A stretch of DNA of 64,000 nt from Aphelenchoides besseyi (lineage: Eukaryota > Nematoda > Chromadorea > Rhabditida > Aphelenchoididae): assembly GCA_024699855.1 (NCBI GenBank), contig JAMPIQ010000002.1:3100001-3164000 (forward strand). Reading direction: 5' to 3'. Shown piece by piece: positions 10,655 through 23,523 of this stretch; the stretch's first letter is position 1, and the number at the start of each line of letters is the position of its first letter. The translations under genes were made by a program, and so were the position numbers. Below the pieces are notes generated by a model, which saw nothing but the letters and a program-made list of their open reading frames with translations, had not been told where the DNA came from and did not search any database.

Positions 10655-11654
10655 TCGACTTATATCGTGTATCCTATCCGTTTGTTTGTGAATATGACGT
10701 AAAATCAGTTGTTTGTCAGTTTGACTGCATCGCAAATCTTCGAAATTTTGTTGACATCGCTGATTGTCACACTAAAAGCTGTTTTCTGTTTTGTACTCTT
10801 ATTCAATGTGATTTAGTTTTTTGACTTATAAACGGACATCGCACTGCGAAGGGTTTTTTGAAGTCGAAGATTCGTTCGACTTGTTGCACTTGAAACGTGA
10901 ACTGATGGATTGAGAAGCATGTTCTTGGAGCACGTGCAAATCGAAACATTGAGAGTTAATGTGTTCTGTCATTGGTTTGCAATCGCATGGCAGGTGACTC
11001 AAAGCAGGAAATCGGCTGACTGACACCTTGGAGTTTACGTAAGCAAGTCATAAAAAAAGATCTGAAGAAAAGTTGTGTGCCACGAGAGTCATTTGTTCGA
11101 TTTGACCTTTCGCTCGAAAACATCCGTCTTGTTAATGAGATCGTTTCATTTCGAGATCAAAAACAAAAGACACATTCTGAAAGCGGAACTTTTGATTGGA
11201 AGCAAAATGGGAAAAAGTAAACAATAGAACGATCGACTGTGACGTAAACAAAAAACGTTCGAGCTCTGCGCGAAGGCCAAATATCAAATTACCGATCTGA
11301 TGGAGAAGATTTTGTATTCTCTGTTCTTGTCCAAACAACTCGCCAAAAGATTTGCACAAAATTTCGAATCTTTTAAGCTGAGCGTTCAACAGACACCTCT
11401 TTTTCCAGAAGCCTCTTCTTTGTTTTGTGAGTGAGCAGCGAAAGTTTCTGTGCTGCTGTCGTTTAATGAGGAGCACACCGAATGTTTGATGTGGTCAAAG
11501 CGGAGATTTTCAGCCTTTTTTCACTGCCCTCTGGCTGTGGGGACGGAAGATCAAAGGAGAGCCTGGGCGGGATAAATAGCCGCTCGAAGTGTTCAGTCGG
11601 TGCGATCTGACGGTCTTTAAACTTTCGAATTCCGTCCGGTACGACGCGTGCGAT
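10655..11654. other. Non-coding stretch between INCENP and the methyltransferase gene
   Basis: About 1 kb. A minus-strand open frame (11132-11476, opening with GTG, no ATG) contains a helix-like segment and a good donor at about 11290, but no convincing partner exon or domain, so I do not call it. The rest looks like the INCENP 3' UTR and the promoter of the next gene. Confidence 0.4.
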
Positions 11655-12860
11655 ATGGTAGAAATGGGACATCAAACGTGCGAAGTGCAAGCCGAAAACA
11701 CAGACAATGAAGTCGATTGGGATGAAAAACCATTGTTAACTCGAGATCATTTTCATGAAGAATTCTCGACTGAAGCCTACTTGAAGGTAAATTAAACGAG
11801 TTCTAAACATTAACACCCTTTTTAGGACTTTTATACCAAAGTTGATGATCCGGCTATGCAAATGGTTCTCACGTTTTTGCCCGGAATTGCTGCTCGTTTG
11901 CCAGATTGTGAATCGATGTTGGATTTTGGTGCAGGTCTGTAAGAAAGTTTGATTTGTTCCCATAAATCAGAGATTGAAAAGTTTACTTTTCTGATAAAAG
12001 GTCAACACTATTGATCGTACAAGATATTTATATAAATATTGGCTTCAGTATAAACTACAGTCTAAAATTTAAGTACTTCAAACTTTACAGGTCCCACAAT
12101 TCATGCCTCCATCTGCCTTCGAAATCGGGTTAAGAAAGTAAGCGTGCAATAATGTTCTTAAACGATTATGTCCGTAGATCTATTTGGCTGATTATTTACC
12201 ACAAAATCGAGACGAACTACAGAAATGGTTAGACGGCAGATCGACTTTCGATTGGACTCGGGTCTTGCGTATGATTGCAACGGGTGAAGGAATCGGATGG
12301 GAAAAGACGAAGGAGATGGAAGAAAAAACAAGATCAAAAGTAAGTTTCCGAATCGACTATTCAAATTTATACCTTGAATTGCAGATTGAGGGTATTTTCT
12401 TTTGTAATTGTCTTGAGGATCCGGTTCTAACAGCACCCGTTGAACTTCTGGGCACGTTCGGAGTTGTGGTTTCAATCTTCACTATTGAATATTGTTCTAT
12501 GACAACGGACGAGTACCGTAATGCTATTCGTCGTGTTGTTGAGTTAATCCGTCCAGGTATCTTAATTCCTAAGTGTTAATATTCGTATGCAAGGATTTCA
12601 GGTGGTTATTTTATTTTGGCTGGAATCTTGGAAGTAGGTTTTCGCAAGTAAATTGGTTTATACGTGGATATTTTTAGGAAACTTGGTGCTCATTTGGGGG
12701 TCGAAAATTCTCTTGCTGTTACATTACTCGCGAATTCATGCTGCAATGTTTGCAAGACGCAGGACTCATAATCGATTTCGAGAATCGTCAAGCCACCATA
12801 CTGTTTGAAGTGAATGGAATGTTTATGATTGCGGCTCAGAAAACAAAAAGTGATGCATAG
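11655..12860 (+). CDS. NNMT/PNMT/TEMT-family SAM-dependent N-methyltransferase
   Basis: Small-molecule N-methyltransferase of the nicotinamide/phenylethanolamine/thioether family; C. elegans has a related nicotinamide N-methyltransferase, anmt-1. Exons 11655-11786, 11826-11934, 12091-12137, 12178-12339, 12385-12556, 12602-12633 and 12678-12860 give 278 aa, close to the usual 264-285. An N-terminal YLKDFYTKVDDPAMQ segment precedes SAM motif I (MLDFGAGPTIHASI); then DYLPQNRDELQKWL, CNCLEDPVL and the post-motif ELIRPGGYFILAGILEE. The start at 11655 is the first ATG in frame; another lies 9 nt on. The acceptor amine cannot be inferred. Confidence 0.85.
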
Positions 12861-13046
12861 AAACAACGTTGAGTAAAATAGCCTTCGTCTTTCTCACATG
12901 ATAGCATGGAACTTCATCTCACGCGTCAGTATTAGAAATTGACAATTCTTTCGTATCTAGCCTTTAAGTTTTACATTCACGAGTATTTTCACATAAACGA
13001 TTTACTTCAACAATAAAATAGTGCAACAACAAAGAAAACTTGGAGA

Positions 13047-14429
<1,383 letters not shown>

Positions 14430-14508
14430 TCAAAACTTGGTGTAAATACACAAACGTATAAATTAGAAAATAAACGAAAGGCAATGTACAAAGGTATTCA
14501 AATGATTA

Positions 14509-15336
14509 TTATTTCTTAACAACACGTCGAATGATGACCGTTTGTCCCGGTTTTAGTCCCACGGCATCGGCGATCTGTCGTTGGATAAGCGTGAGTTTAA
14601 CTGGTCGTTGTTCATCTTCGAAATTCGTGGCTGCCGGACGAGTTGGTGCGGCCGGCGGTGGAGGAGCGGGTTCAGCGACCGTCGGAGGTTCATCGATGAC
14701 GGCGGCAGCTTCTGGCGACTCATGTGTTGTTTCAATCTCCGGTGATTCTTTGGCTCGTCTCTTTCGCTTCAAAATTGATGGTTTAGTGCTACGTGTGGTG
14801 GGTGTTTTGATGACATGCGGATGAGTACCGGGCAAATTGTAAGGAAATTCGACTTTCGGTTGTTTCGTTGCTGTGGGCGAATCACTCGACGCGGCGGTCT
14901 TTTCCGGTTTGGCATCGGCCAACGACTCCAAATAGTCGAGAACTTCAGGTGGAGGCTCGTTATTCAAATACAAATGCGGAACGAAATCTTCGTGACTTGC
15001 ATCTAAACAATCGCCGATTGTTAAGAAGATAGATGGCAATTACCTGATGATGGACGACCTTGTCGAAAATGAACGCTACATACCTGAAAAGAGAAGCAGT
15101 GAACAGTTGAAGTTTCGAACTTACTCGATCCTTTGAAGTTATTTCACGTTCTCCAAAAGTCTGTAGCCATCGTACGCGTTTCAATCCCGGTTCCTTCGGT
15201 ATGCAAAAGAACCGTACCGATTGATAAGCGTTTCGTCGTGTCCAACCGCAGAAAATGCACTTTTCGTTGCCGGATAAACCTAAACACTTTTTTCTATGAA
15301 ATCACCTAATTCTAAACGCTTACTTCCTCTACTCAT
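14509..15336 (-). CDS. THAP-domain zinc-finger DNA-binding protein
   Basis: Probable sequence-specific DNA-binding protein. Exons 15336-15324 (13 nt), 15279-15125, 15083-15044 and 15002-14509 give 233 aa. The THAP C2CH finger fills residues about 10-85: KCIFCGW for the first Cys pair, then RVRWLQTFG with the conserved Trp, and VCSVHFRQG for the last Cys and His. The rest is low-complexity acidic and Pro/Ala-rich sequence with a basic KRKRRAK patch (possible nuclear signal) and a conserved-looking tail (LKPGQTVIIRRVVKK). I cannot assign it to a named THAP. It lies just upstream of PRMT1 on the same strand. Confidence 0.85.
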
Positions 15337-15650
15337 TTTTCCTCAACGTGCGTAAGCGAATTGCCAATTTACAAAAGCAAGCGGAAGCGGACGCTTCGAC
15401 CCCCAATGCGCGTGAACTTGTCTCGACACGAACTTATCTTACGCCAAGAAAACTCCATTCTATGGCCGTTACAGTACTAGCATTCCAATTTGACTGATAT
15501 GCAAAAATACAACCACTGATGTGAACTAAAATGTTCTCATTTTCCTTTTACAACCTCGAGAAATGGGTTCGTTTGAACAGTGAGAATAGAACCTAAGCGC
15601 TGTGTTTAGGTTGTTGCATTTCAGCTCACATTAAAAGCGAAGAAAAGAGA
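15337..15650. other. Divergent promoter region
   Basis: 314 bp between the THAP start (minus) and the 99-aa gene start (plus). It contains a short ATG frame at about 15562 that stops after six codons, and nothing else I can name. Confidence 0.4.
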
Positions 15651-16035
15651 ATGAGATTAAGAGATCTGCCAGTCATTGAAATGACCGTTCAGTCGCCTGA
15701 GATTTTTGCTGATTTGGAAACAGAAAACGATATGAAAGGCCCGAAATAAACTCACAATCTCAATTGGTTTGATTTTCAGGTCGAATTGCTGTCGATCACG
15801 TTTTCAAGCAAACACGAGATGTCTACGGTAAGTGATCGTTTTGGCATCAGAATCCCATTTAATTCTTTCAGGTCGACCTCCAGCCGATTTGGAAGGCCAG
15901 CGTATCGATTGGCTCAGTGAACACAAAATTTGCATCAAAGAGCGACCAAACCCGAGTCACTATCCGGCATTTCAAGTCTCAACGGCTCCACAGATTCCTC
16001 GAGACAACGACAAAGTTGGAAAGACAGCTCAGTGA
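15651..16035 (+). CDS. Unrecognised 99-aa protein, first intron GC-AG
   Basis: Exons 15651-15738, 15780-15827 and 15872-16035 give 99 aa with consistent phases (1,1) only if the first intron starts with GC; it is 41 nt, the typical size here. The second intron is a normal GT-AG with gtaagt. Codon use in exons 2-3 (TTG, CGA, GAA) resembles neighbouring genes. The protein is soluble and Pro-rich at its end (RPNPSHYPAFQVS). I recognise no domain. A competing reading of exons 2-3 in another frame stays open longer but has less typical codons. Weak first donor (AAAG|gcccga) is the main doubt. Confidence 0.5.
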
Positions 16036-16359
16036 TGAGCATCGAAAGCCGTTTATTTTGTTTGGAATTGAATGTGATGTCTTCTGCACATAAAAACGTT
16101 GAAACGGCAATTTCTTTCGATTCGATTAGTACACGAAGCGAATAAGATTCATTGAGAACAATTGACAGCGTGTTTTATCGATAAGTCATAACTCCAATCA
16201 CACACAAGTCGTAAATCACTTTCATTTTGATTCACGCTGTCAACTCTTCTGCTTTTTTTGTTCGTCGATTTGCTTTGTCTGTTGGTTGTCATTCTTTCGG
16301 ATAATTGCAAGTTTGATGTCACCCTTCCATTGTACTAACAACTTACAAAAAAAACTGAA
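16036..16359. other. Intergenic region before the SHP-2 gene
   Basis: 324 bp with AT-rich sequence and T runs near its right end. Nothing recognisable; probably the 3' UTR of the 99-aa gene and the SHP-2 promoter. Confidence 0.4.
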
Positions 16360-18422
16360 ATGACCGAAGACGAATATCCAAAGAATTACTTTTTCAAAGT
16401 GACCGGAGAACGTGCTCGTGAATTGCTATTTCTATACGGACATAAGGGAGAGTTTTTGGTTCGGCCAAGTGAATCGAATCCATACGATCACACGGTCTCC
16501 ATTCAGTGAGATTTTTTCGTTTGAATCAATCCTTCGTTTTTGCATTTCAGTCGTGGAGATCGAATCACGAACGTCAAATTGCAAGGACGTGATGGAATCC
16601 ACAAGCTTCCAAATGGCGACGAGTTCCTGCACTTGGATGTTCTGGTGAAGTAAGTGACGATTGAATTTTTATTTCTTATCAGAACTTTTCGCTTATTCTT
16701 GGTTTTAGGTATCTTATGGAAACTCCAGACCTGCTTTATGAACGAGACGGAACGAGTATCGAAATCAAAGTGCCCGTGACGATTCCTCAATCAGAAAGTG
16801 TGGTGAAAGTCGGTTCGGATCGCTTCTTTCACGTCGGAACAAGTGGAATGGAAGCCGAAGAGTTACTCCAGGACGAAACGAATGGAACGTTTTTGGTTCG
16901 AGAAAGTGCAAGCATAAAAGGCGAATTTGCTATGAGCGTGAAAACAGACGAAGGTGTTATTCATGTTCGTATTTATCACGACGTACGTTCTTTGCCATTG
17001 AGTAGTAGAATCATCAGTTATTTTAGGAAGCTAGATTTCGTATTACGCCTAAAGACGAATTTCGATCTTTGCCGGATCTTGTCGAAAACTATATGCGTGT
17101 ACCGATGGTTCAATACTCGGGTTTAGCTATACCATTGAAGCAGGTAAACAGGAAGACTGCCGAAGTGTTTTAATATGTTAAGGTATCTTTAGCCATTGAT
17201 GTCCACGCGTTTCACTGCTGCAACTGTTGACGAACGAATCGATACTCTATTGAAAATCGCACGAAAAGCACATATTCGAGACGGAATTGCTGCGGAATTC
17301 GATGTGAGTATCGAAGAAAATTCTTCTCGGAATTGGAGATGTTTCAGAAACTTCAACACTTAAAGAATCCGCATGTTTTTCTGAGCTGTAAAGAAGGACG
17401 ACGACTAGAAAACGTTCCGAAAAATCGTTTTCGCAACGTCGTTCCATTCGACCATACGCGAATCAAATTGGCAACCAATGGATCTCCCGAACAAAGTGAT
17501 TACATTAATGCGAACTTGATCCAAGTGCTTCATAACCCGCCTTGTTATACGGATTTTGAAGGCATCGATAAGAAATACATTTCAACTCAAGGATGTTTAC
17601 AGAACACGGCTGCCGATTTCTGGAGAATGATTTGGCAGGTACGTTGGCAGTCGAATACGTTTATGATTCTTCGGTTTTTAAGTTAAATTGTCGAGTGATT
17701 GCAATGACGACCAAGGAAATGGAGCGTGGAAGAATGAAATGTCACAAGTATTGGCCCGAAATAGAAGAACCAGACGAGAACTTCGGACCGGACAACGAGT
17801 TTCGTGTTCGAACAATCAAAAAAGTGGATAAGGGGGAATACCTGATTCGAGTGATGCAATTACGACGAACATGTGGACGTGAGTATACTTAGCGTTGCAA
17901 CAATCAATTGCATTTTAGCACCCAATCATTTTCAATCAGAACTTCGTGAGTTGTATCACTACCAATTTTTGGGATGGGAAGACAACGGTTGCCCATCGCG
18001 TTCACTTCTGCAGTACTTGGAAGAAGTCAACGATTGCCTGGACAAAAGAGCGCCGAAGGATAGCGGTCCTTTGGTTGTTCACTGTTCAGCCGGAATCGGT
18101 CGAACCGGAACTTTTATTGTACTTGATATTTTGCTAACCAAAATCAAGCTTATGGGTAATTGTACTTTCAATTCTAAAGTGAACTATGTCGTATGCTTTA
18201 GGTCCACATACCACAATTGATATTGCGAAAACAATTCGAATGGTCCGCGAACAACGCGCTACAATGGTTCAAACCGAAGCTCAATATCGTTTTCTTTATC
18301 ATGCCATTTCCACATTCATGCAAACCTTTCGTACCGATCTCAATCTTCATTTGCTACGAAAAGGAGTGCCAGATCGTCTGTTAAATGGCATGGATCCTCG
18401 TTTCAACGACGAGGATGAATGA
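16360..18422 (+). CDS. PTPN11: SHP-2-type tyrosine phosphatase with two SH2 domains
   Basis: Cytoplasmic tyrosine phosphatase of the SHP/corkscrew/ptp-2 group acting in receptor tyrosine kinase-Ras signalling. Nine exons: 16360-16505, 16551-16649, 16709-16982, 17027-17143, 17193-17303, 17348-17638, 17683-17878, 17919-18155, 18202-18422; 563 aa (human 593). N-SH2 starts at about residue 8 with the phosphotyrosine Arg in EFLVRPSES; C-SH2 has FLVRESAS. The PTP domain (about 250-530) has the KNRF loop, the P-loop HCSAGIGRTGTF (Cys near residue 465) and the Q-loop MVQTEAQYRF. The WPD loop reads W-E-D, so the acid Asp is kept but the Pro is Glu. The C-terminal tail after the domain is short, without obvious tyrosine motifs. 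Confidence 0.95.
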
Positions 18423-19836
18423 GTAAGCGTACGTGTCGTCTCAATATCGTGGGTAGTTAGTCGATCGGTACTCCAGGTTACACGTATTTGCAATTTAGTT
18501 CTAGTTATTTTGCGTTTAATCTAAAAAACGGTTTTACTGTTCCTGAAAAGGTTAACCCCAACATTCCTTTGTCTTCATTTGATTTGCATTTTTCTGATTC
18601 CTTGTCGCGTTTATTTCGAATCCTAGTTAAAATGAGTAGAATTACTGTCTTGTTGTAAATAAACTCAATTTTTGCGTCACAAGACAAAGTGCTTGCCAAC
18701 ATGCACATTAAGCGATCACCATGTGGTTGTCTCCTGATTGCTTTCAACCACATACAATGAACGAAAATAAGAACATTCGTTTTCGAGGAATTTGAAGTTG
18801 TTGACGTCTGGTTGAACTTTGGTTGAAGTTGTTTGTCACGGATAATACAAGAATTAGAATAAACTCACGAATCTGCGGGTCGTAAAAACAAACTTCGTGA
18901 GTCACAAGCCGAGAGCGCAGTAACGTGACTCTTCGAAATCGCAAAGCCATCGACTCGCTGAATCAACGTACTGTTTCGCCTGCTTGATGTCGATTCTCAA
19001 TAAACAGTCAGGTTTTTGGGTCGAGAAGCGGTTGAACAGAGAAGCTACGCGCAATGTAATCGCGTTGTATGTGACGTGTGGATTGTCCGTTCCGGTTCGC
19101 GATCATTCGATGAAATCCGCTTAGCTGCCAACCGTCGATTGACTGACTGTACGAAAAGCTCACCGGCGATGAAGATCCTCGCACACGTTTTTTTGTCTCG
19201 ACCGCAGAGATTTTTGCAGCTTATCGACTTTTTTGGACACTTTTGTTCGGATAACTCCGCCCAATTTCAACAAACACGATCGAGGTGTACGGTTCGAAAA
19301 CAACAACATTTGCCAGTTGTTTAGTCTCGACACCTTTCGCTCGGTCGCTTCGGATTGCCTCTTGTCCCATTTGTCTGATGGCAAATTGACCGAGAAACAC
19401 TTCGACTTCTTTTCTTACCGAACATCCCCCCCGCAGCTTTCGGTCCTTTTGAGCGCTCGACCGTCGTCGTTCAGACTTTCGGGACTTCACGCGCCGTCAA
19501 TCGCACTTGACAAAACGAGGATCGCATTGCGCCTTGAATAGCGCAACAACATCCGTGATTTCGAATTGCAGAGGCTCGAGAAGGTGGTAACGAGGCTGCA
19601 GAACGATCGAGAAAAAGTTGCGCACTTTCTGTTCATTGCGTTCCCACTTGAATTCGTACGATCATTGTGTTCGTGGAAGGATCGAAAGCAGAAGACGAAC
19701 TCGTAAGCTGAATTGTCTTTCACATTCATACTCCCGTGTGGTCTTAAACAACAACAAAACGGAGCGAAGTGTGGCTGAAGAGTTTGAAGCGGCGTTAGAG
19801 CGTCGGGGCCGTTTGCTGCGGATATGGGTTGACGGT
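18423..19836. other. Long upstream region of the MARVEL-like gene
   Basis: 1.4 kb. AATAAA at 18658-18663 is a good poly(A) signal for the SHP-2 gene. The remainder is CG-rich with overlapping open frames on both strands (up to 148 codons) and no domain; it probably holds the promoter and 5' UTR of the next gene. Confidence 0.45.
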
Positions 19837-20964
19837 ATGCCGAGTCCTCTCGAGCGTGGCGAATTTTTAGAACATCCCAACAACACAAACGATCGTCCAC
19901 ATACTTCAGCAATTCACGTACGAAACGTGCCAATTCGACAAGTGGGCGACGCCCCGCCGCCCAGTTACCGTTCTCCGCCGTTCGCCGAAACCTCTAAACC
20001 TACAAATCAACCGATAAGCTCCACTTACGCCACAACATCACAAGTTGCTCCATTGCCTTCTACACCAGCTCGAAATTATTACACGCGAAGTTCATCGAGT
20101 TCAAGCATGAGTAACGCTCGTATGTATGCGAATATTTCATTGGGACTTAGATTGTTTGTTCTGGTGACGTCACATCTAACTTTGTATTATAATCTACTGT
20201 TTATAGCTTCTCGTCGTCATTTCTCTTATTTTGGTTATGACGGCACCGGGAGTTTGCTTTTGGCGTACAATCAACGGACAGCAAACGAGTCGCGAAGTCT
20301 GTCCGCCATCAAACGCTCTTTTCCCAATGAACATCGATCGATGGGACAGTGCACTTCATTTTCAGGATCGTGGTAAAAGGTAGTTCTCTTTGAGGAGATG
20401 TCTTGACTGCATTTGCTTCAGAGTCTGGGGTCAACTGGCCATCATTATCATTTCGATTATCGTCGCTTTACCACCGCTTATTCTGAGCTGCGTTCATTTC
20501 AGTTCTGGTCGTTCGAACATCTACGGTGTAAGATCAAACGAATTCAAACTTTTTGTATTTTGTTTAGCAAGCTGCTGCTCTTCTCGTCGGTGTGATTGCG
20601 TTTATAATTTTTGGTTCTTTCGAAACATGGTATGTAAGTACACTAATTGATAGATTAACTTCCGAACTAAACAAATCGTTTCAAGGCAACCGGTTTTGAT
20701 TGGATGCCAGCAGTAAGTTTTCAGCTTATACTAGAGAGCATACCTAATCGTTTAGTTCATTCGCTCAATTGGTGGCGGTGTCTTCAGTGGTTGTGTCGGA
20801 ATTCCGGCTTGTGATACGGGATTCGTCGTCAAAGGATGGGCAGCTGCAGCGGTATGCTGTGAAATGAAATGGAATTCACTCGTAACTTTCAGGCCTTCTA
20901 CTTCTTCTGCGCTCTGTTCTACGTGATCGACTTGTTCATCGTGTATTTGCGAAAAGAAAAGTAA
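19837..20964 (+). CDS. Four-transmembrane MARVEL-like protein with a PPSY motif
   Basis: Exons 19837-20163, 20207-20379, 20422-20527, 20568-20633, 20686-20712, 20756-20851 and 20893-20964 give 288 aa. The first 95 residues are cytosolic-looking, rich in Pro/Ser/Thr, with a PPxY motif in DAPPPSYRSPP. Four hydrophobic helices follow: LLVVISLILVMTAPGVCFW, QLAIIIISIIVALPPLIL, LLVGVIAFIIFG, and FYFFCALFYVIDLFIVYL, with a Cys-containing loop between helices 3 and 4. That arrangement resembles MARVEL/tetraspan vesicle or junction proteins, but I cannot name an orthologue. PPxY motifs recruit WW-domain proteins such as Nedd4 ligases. The frame stays open upstream of 19837 without an ATG. Confidence 0.78.
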
Positions 20965-21226
20965 TCGACTAATACAATCAATTTTGCTTTACTGTCGCCG
21001 ACAATTGTGCTTTGCATCAACTGTTTCTTTCTGATTTGTTATTATTATATGCTAAGAAAACACAAATTTCTCTAATTTTTCTCGACTAACACTCACAACT
21101 TTCAGTTCGAGTGATCGTGTCACTTTCCGTCACAATTCTGCCCGTACAACCTTCTAACTCACATCTAGAGTATTGGCGTTTATTCGTGTAAAAATAAATA
21201 CAAATAGCTATAGATTAATGGGCTGA

Positions 21227-23523
21227 TTAGCGAAGATAACGAAACTCCTCTCGGTATTCTCGCAGCGTCGTTTGTGCGTGCATATTCCGCACTTTGAAGT
21301 CCATGAACTGTTTGAATGAGCGGACCAAGAGAGGCAAATCGACGTCGAAATCTGAAGAGAAGACCGCTGCGTGATCCACATAATCCAAATGCAAGTTCTG
21401 AGGTTCGAGGGTACAAAAACGAGGGATTTGAATGCCTGAAAACAAACTCAACTTGACTCACGTTCTTCAACCTGCCTTTGTAATTGATTGCAAGTCGTAA
21501 GCGTTGTTGAATTTTCGGCCAAATTGCTCGTGGAACTAAAAACTCAGGTGAAATCGTGATGTTTCGTTTATTGATTTGTATGAACTGAAAGTAAACTTAC
21601 TAATGAAAGCAACCATCTTTCGTACGGCACCAGCCATTACGCCGCTTAATCCCGCCTAAAGCCAATAATCTCTGAACTTGATCACTTAACTCACTTTGTA
21701 AACTTTGAAATCAACACCCGCCAACAACACATCGCTGTACAAACGACTCTGCCGAAAGTGTGGTTTGATCTAAAGGCTAAGTGAGAGAAGGATTTGGATA
21801 TTTCCACTTACGTTTACGCGAATCAAACTGTTAGCCGTAAGAACGTTGTGAGTAACATTTTTGCGGAAAAAGTGTGCAGAAACATCGCCTTCCAGTTGAA
21901 GTTGAACTCCGTTTGAGCTGATAGATGCAGTTGGTATTCTGAAAAGCATTCAATTAGCGTTGTATGCCATCGGCTTACTTTGTCAAGTTAGCTGTGATCA
22001 AGAGTTTGCAATCAGAGCAGAGCAGCCGACCAAGTGGTCGAAACACTCTCGGAATATGTCTAAAATTTTAGTTAAAAAGGCATACAATGAAGCACTTACT
22101 TGACACTGTAAGCCACAGAAATCGAACTGAGTCCTCGTTCATGTGCTTGAGCAAAAAGTGAGTTCACCGTGTATTCTGTTACAATTGCACCCCACATTTG
22201 ATCGCGAAGAACCGACAGAGTTTCGGGTCGTGGACGTTCAATCTCGGTTTTCGTTGATTCGCCATTTACGAGCATTCCGCCATCGACTCCAAAAATTAAA
22301 TCCTAAAGAGTTTTTGTAGGCCAATAAAACGATCGTTCTCACTCGTTCGGAGAATGTGGGCGGATAACGAAGTGACAAATCGGGCAACCACGTTCCACCG
22401 GCTTCATTGATGTTAACGTCCGGCTCGTTATCGCTGTCACGATTGTCGTCAAATGTCAACGAGTTCGATTTGTCCGTTTTGTCGTCTTCTGTGTAACCGC
22501 AAAGATGATCGAGAACCGTTGAGCCATCGGTTGTTTCTTCCGAACTAATTTCTTTTGCTTCTTTTGGTGGTTTCATCAACAAATTGATCTAAACACACAG
22601 ATGGAATGTCCACTAAGCAGCCACCCACTTTTTCTCGAATGAAGTCACGAACCAACGGCGGCAAAATGCAAATCTTATCACGAATCGCCTGGAACAAAAA
22701 CATACGAAAAGACTTGTTTATCAACTCACTTTGTCGATTCCATCTTGAATCAAATTTCCAATCGTATAGAACTCACTTGCATCTCCTCCGTAGTAATTCA
22801 ACTTCAATAAGCCCCGATTAACTGAACATTGCGTAACCTAAAGTCAATAACAGTTGTTTCTTGTTAGAGTTCTGACAGACGTTGACTGTTGTGCTCAACT
22901 CATCTAGACGTCGATCGATGTTGACGCGCATATTCACCGTAATGTCATTGGCTGCAGTACATTAATTACTAGTGAAGAGAGAAGACACTTACAAACAGCA
23001 ATGACTTGCGATTGGTAGGTGACAAACAACACGTCGAGTCCTGCATCGCCTCGTATTTCCAGTTCAGGCAAACGAATCGAAAGATCGATGCCTATCAAAA
23101 TATCGTAGGTTTCGTATCAACATTTTAAAGTTACCGATTCCCGCAACAAACTTTACGGAAATGTCGGGACGAGTGATTCGTGTAATAACCGCATCTTTGA
23201 TTGTGAATCCGCTTTCTGAGATGGTTGGCAAAACCATACGATGAAAAATTAATGGAAGACCTTCAGCGGTCAAATCAGCCAAATAGTCGACTCCACGTTG
23301 ACTCATACGAAAGTAAATTCCGGCCGATTTCTCAGCGGAATCATTGATTTGTACAACGTCGTACGGTTGAAGACGTCGAAGAAGAGCATCTAATAACAAA
23401 AAACGAACATGTGACACAACGATCGTGTTTACCTTCTCCACTATCCACCGAGTTTTCTGAAGGTGCAGCAAAACTACGAACAGAACATAACAGAAGCAAT
23501 ACGCCCAATAGATAGGTGGCCAT
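21227..23523 (-). CDS. BPI/LBP/PLTP-family secreted lipid-binding protein
   Basis: Secreted lipid-binding protein of the bactericidal permeability-increasing/LPS-binding family. Fourteen exons: 23523-23433, 23389-23135, 23091-22993, 22951-22881, 22837-22730, 22688-22629, 22588-22343, 22302-22100, 22059-21979, 21938-21812, 21769-21695, 21655-21601, 21535-21476, 21435-21227; 579 aa. A signal peptide (ATYLLGVLLLLCSVRSFA) precedes the first barrel (RRLQPYDVVQINDS, IKDAVITRITRPDISVKF). A conserved Cys pair region (TQCSVN, KICILPPLV) follows, then an acidic linker in exon 7, then the second barrel (MWGAIVTEYTVNSLFAQA to GIQIPRFCTLEPQNLHLDYV). The exon 4 donor could be 6 nt earlier. The last intron is GC-AG. 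Lipid specificity is unknown. Confidence 0.88.
21436..21475 (-). other. GC-AG intron in the BPI-family gene
   Basis: Donor AAAG|gcaggt and acceptor ttttcag define a 40-nt intron; it is the only way to join exons 13 and 14 in frame. A GT donor 4 nt downstream gives the wrong phase. Confidence 0.65.

Noticed and set aside
11132..11476. 114-codon minus-strand frame between INCENP and the methyltransferase
   Set aside because: It opens with GTG, has no ATG, and the one good donor inside it finds no acceptor that yields a sensible continuation.
21472..21480. GT donor inside GCAGGT for the last BPI-family intron
   Set aside because: Using this GT gives phase 2 and destroys the conserved C-terminal reading frame; the GC donor gives the correct phase.
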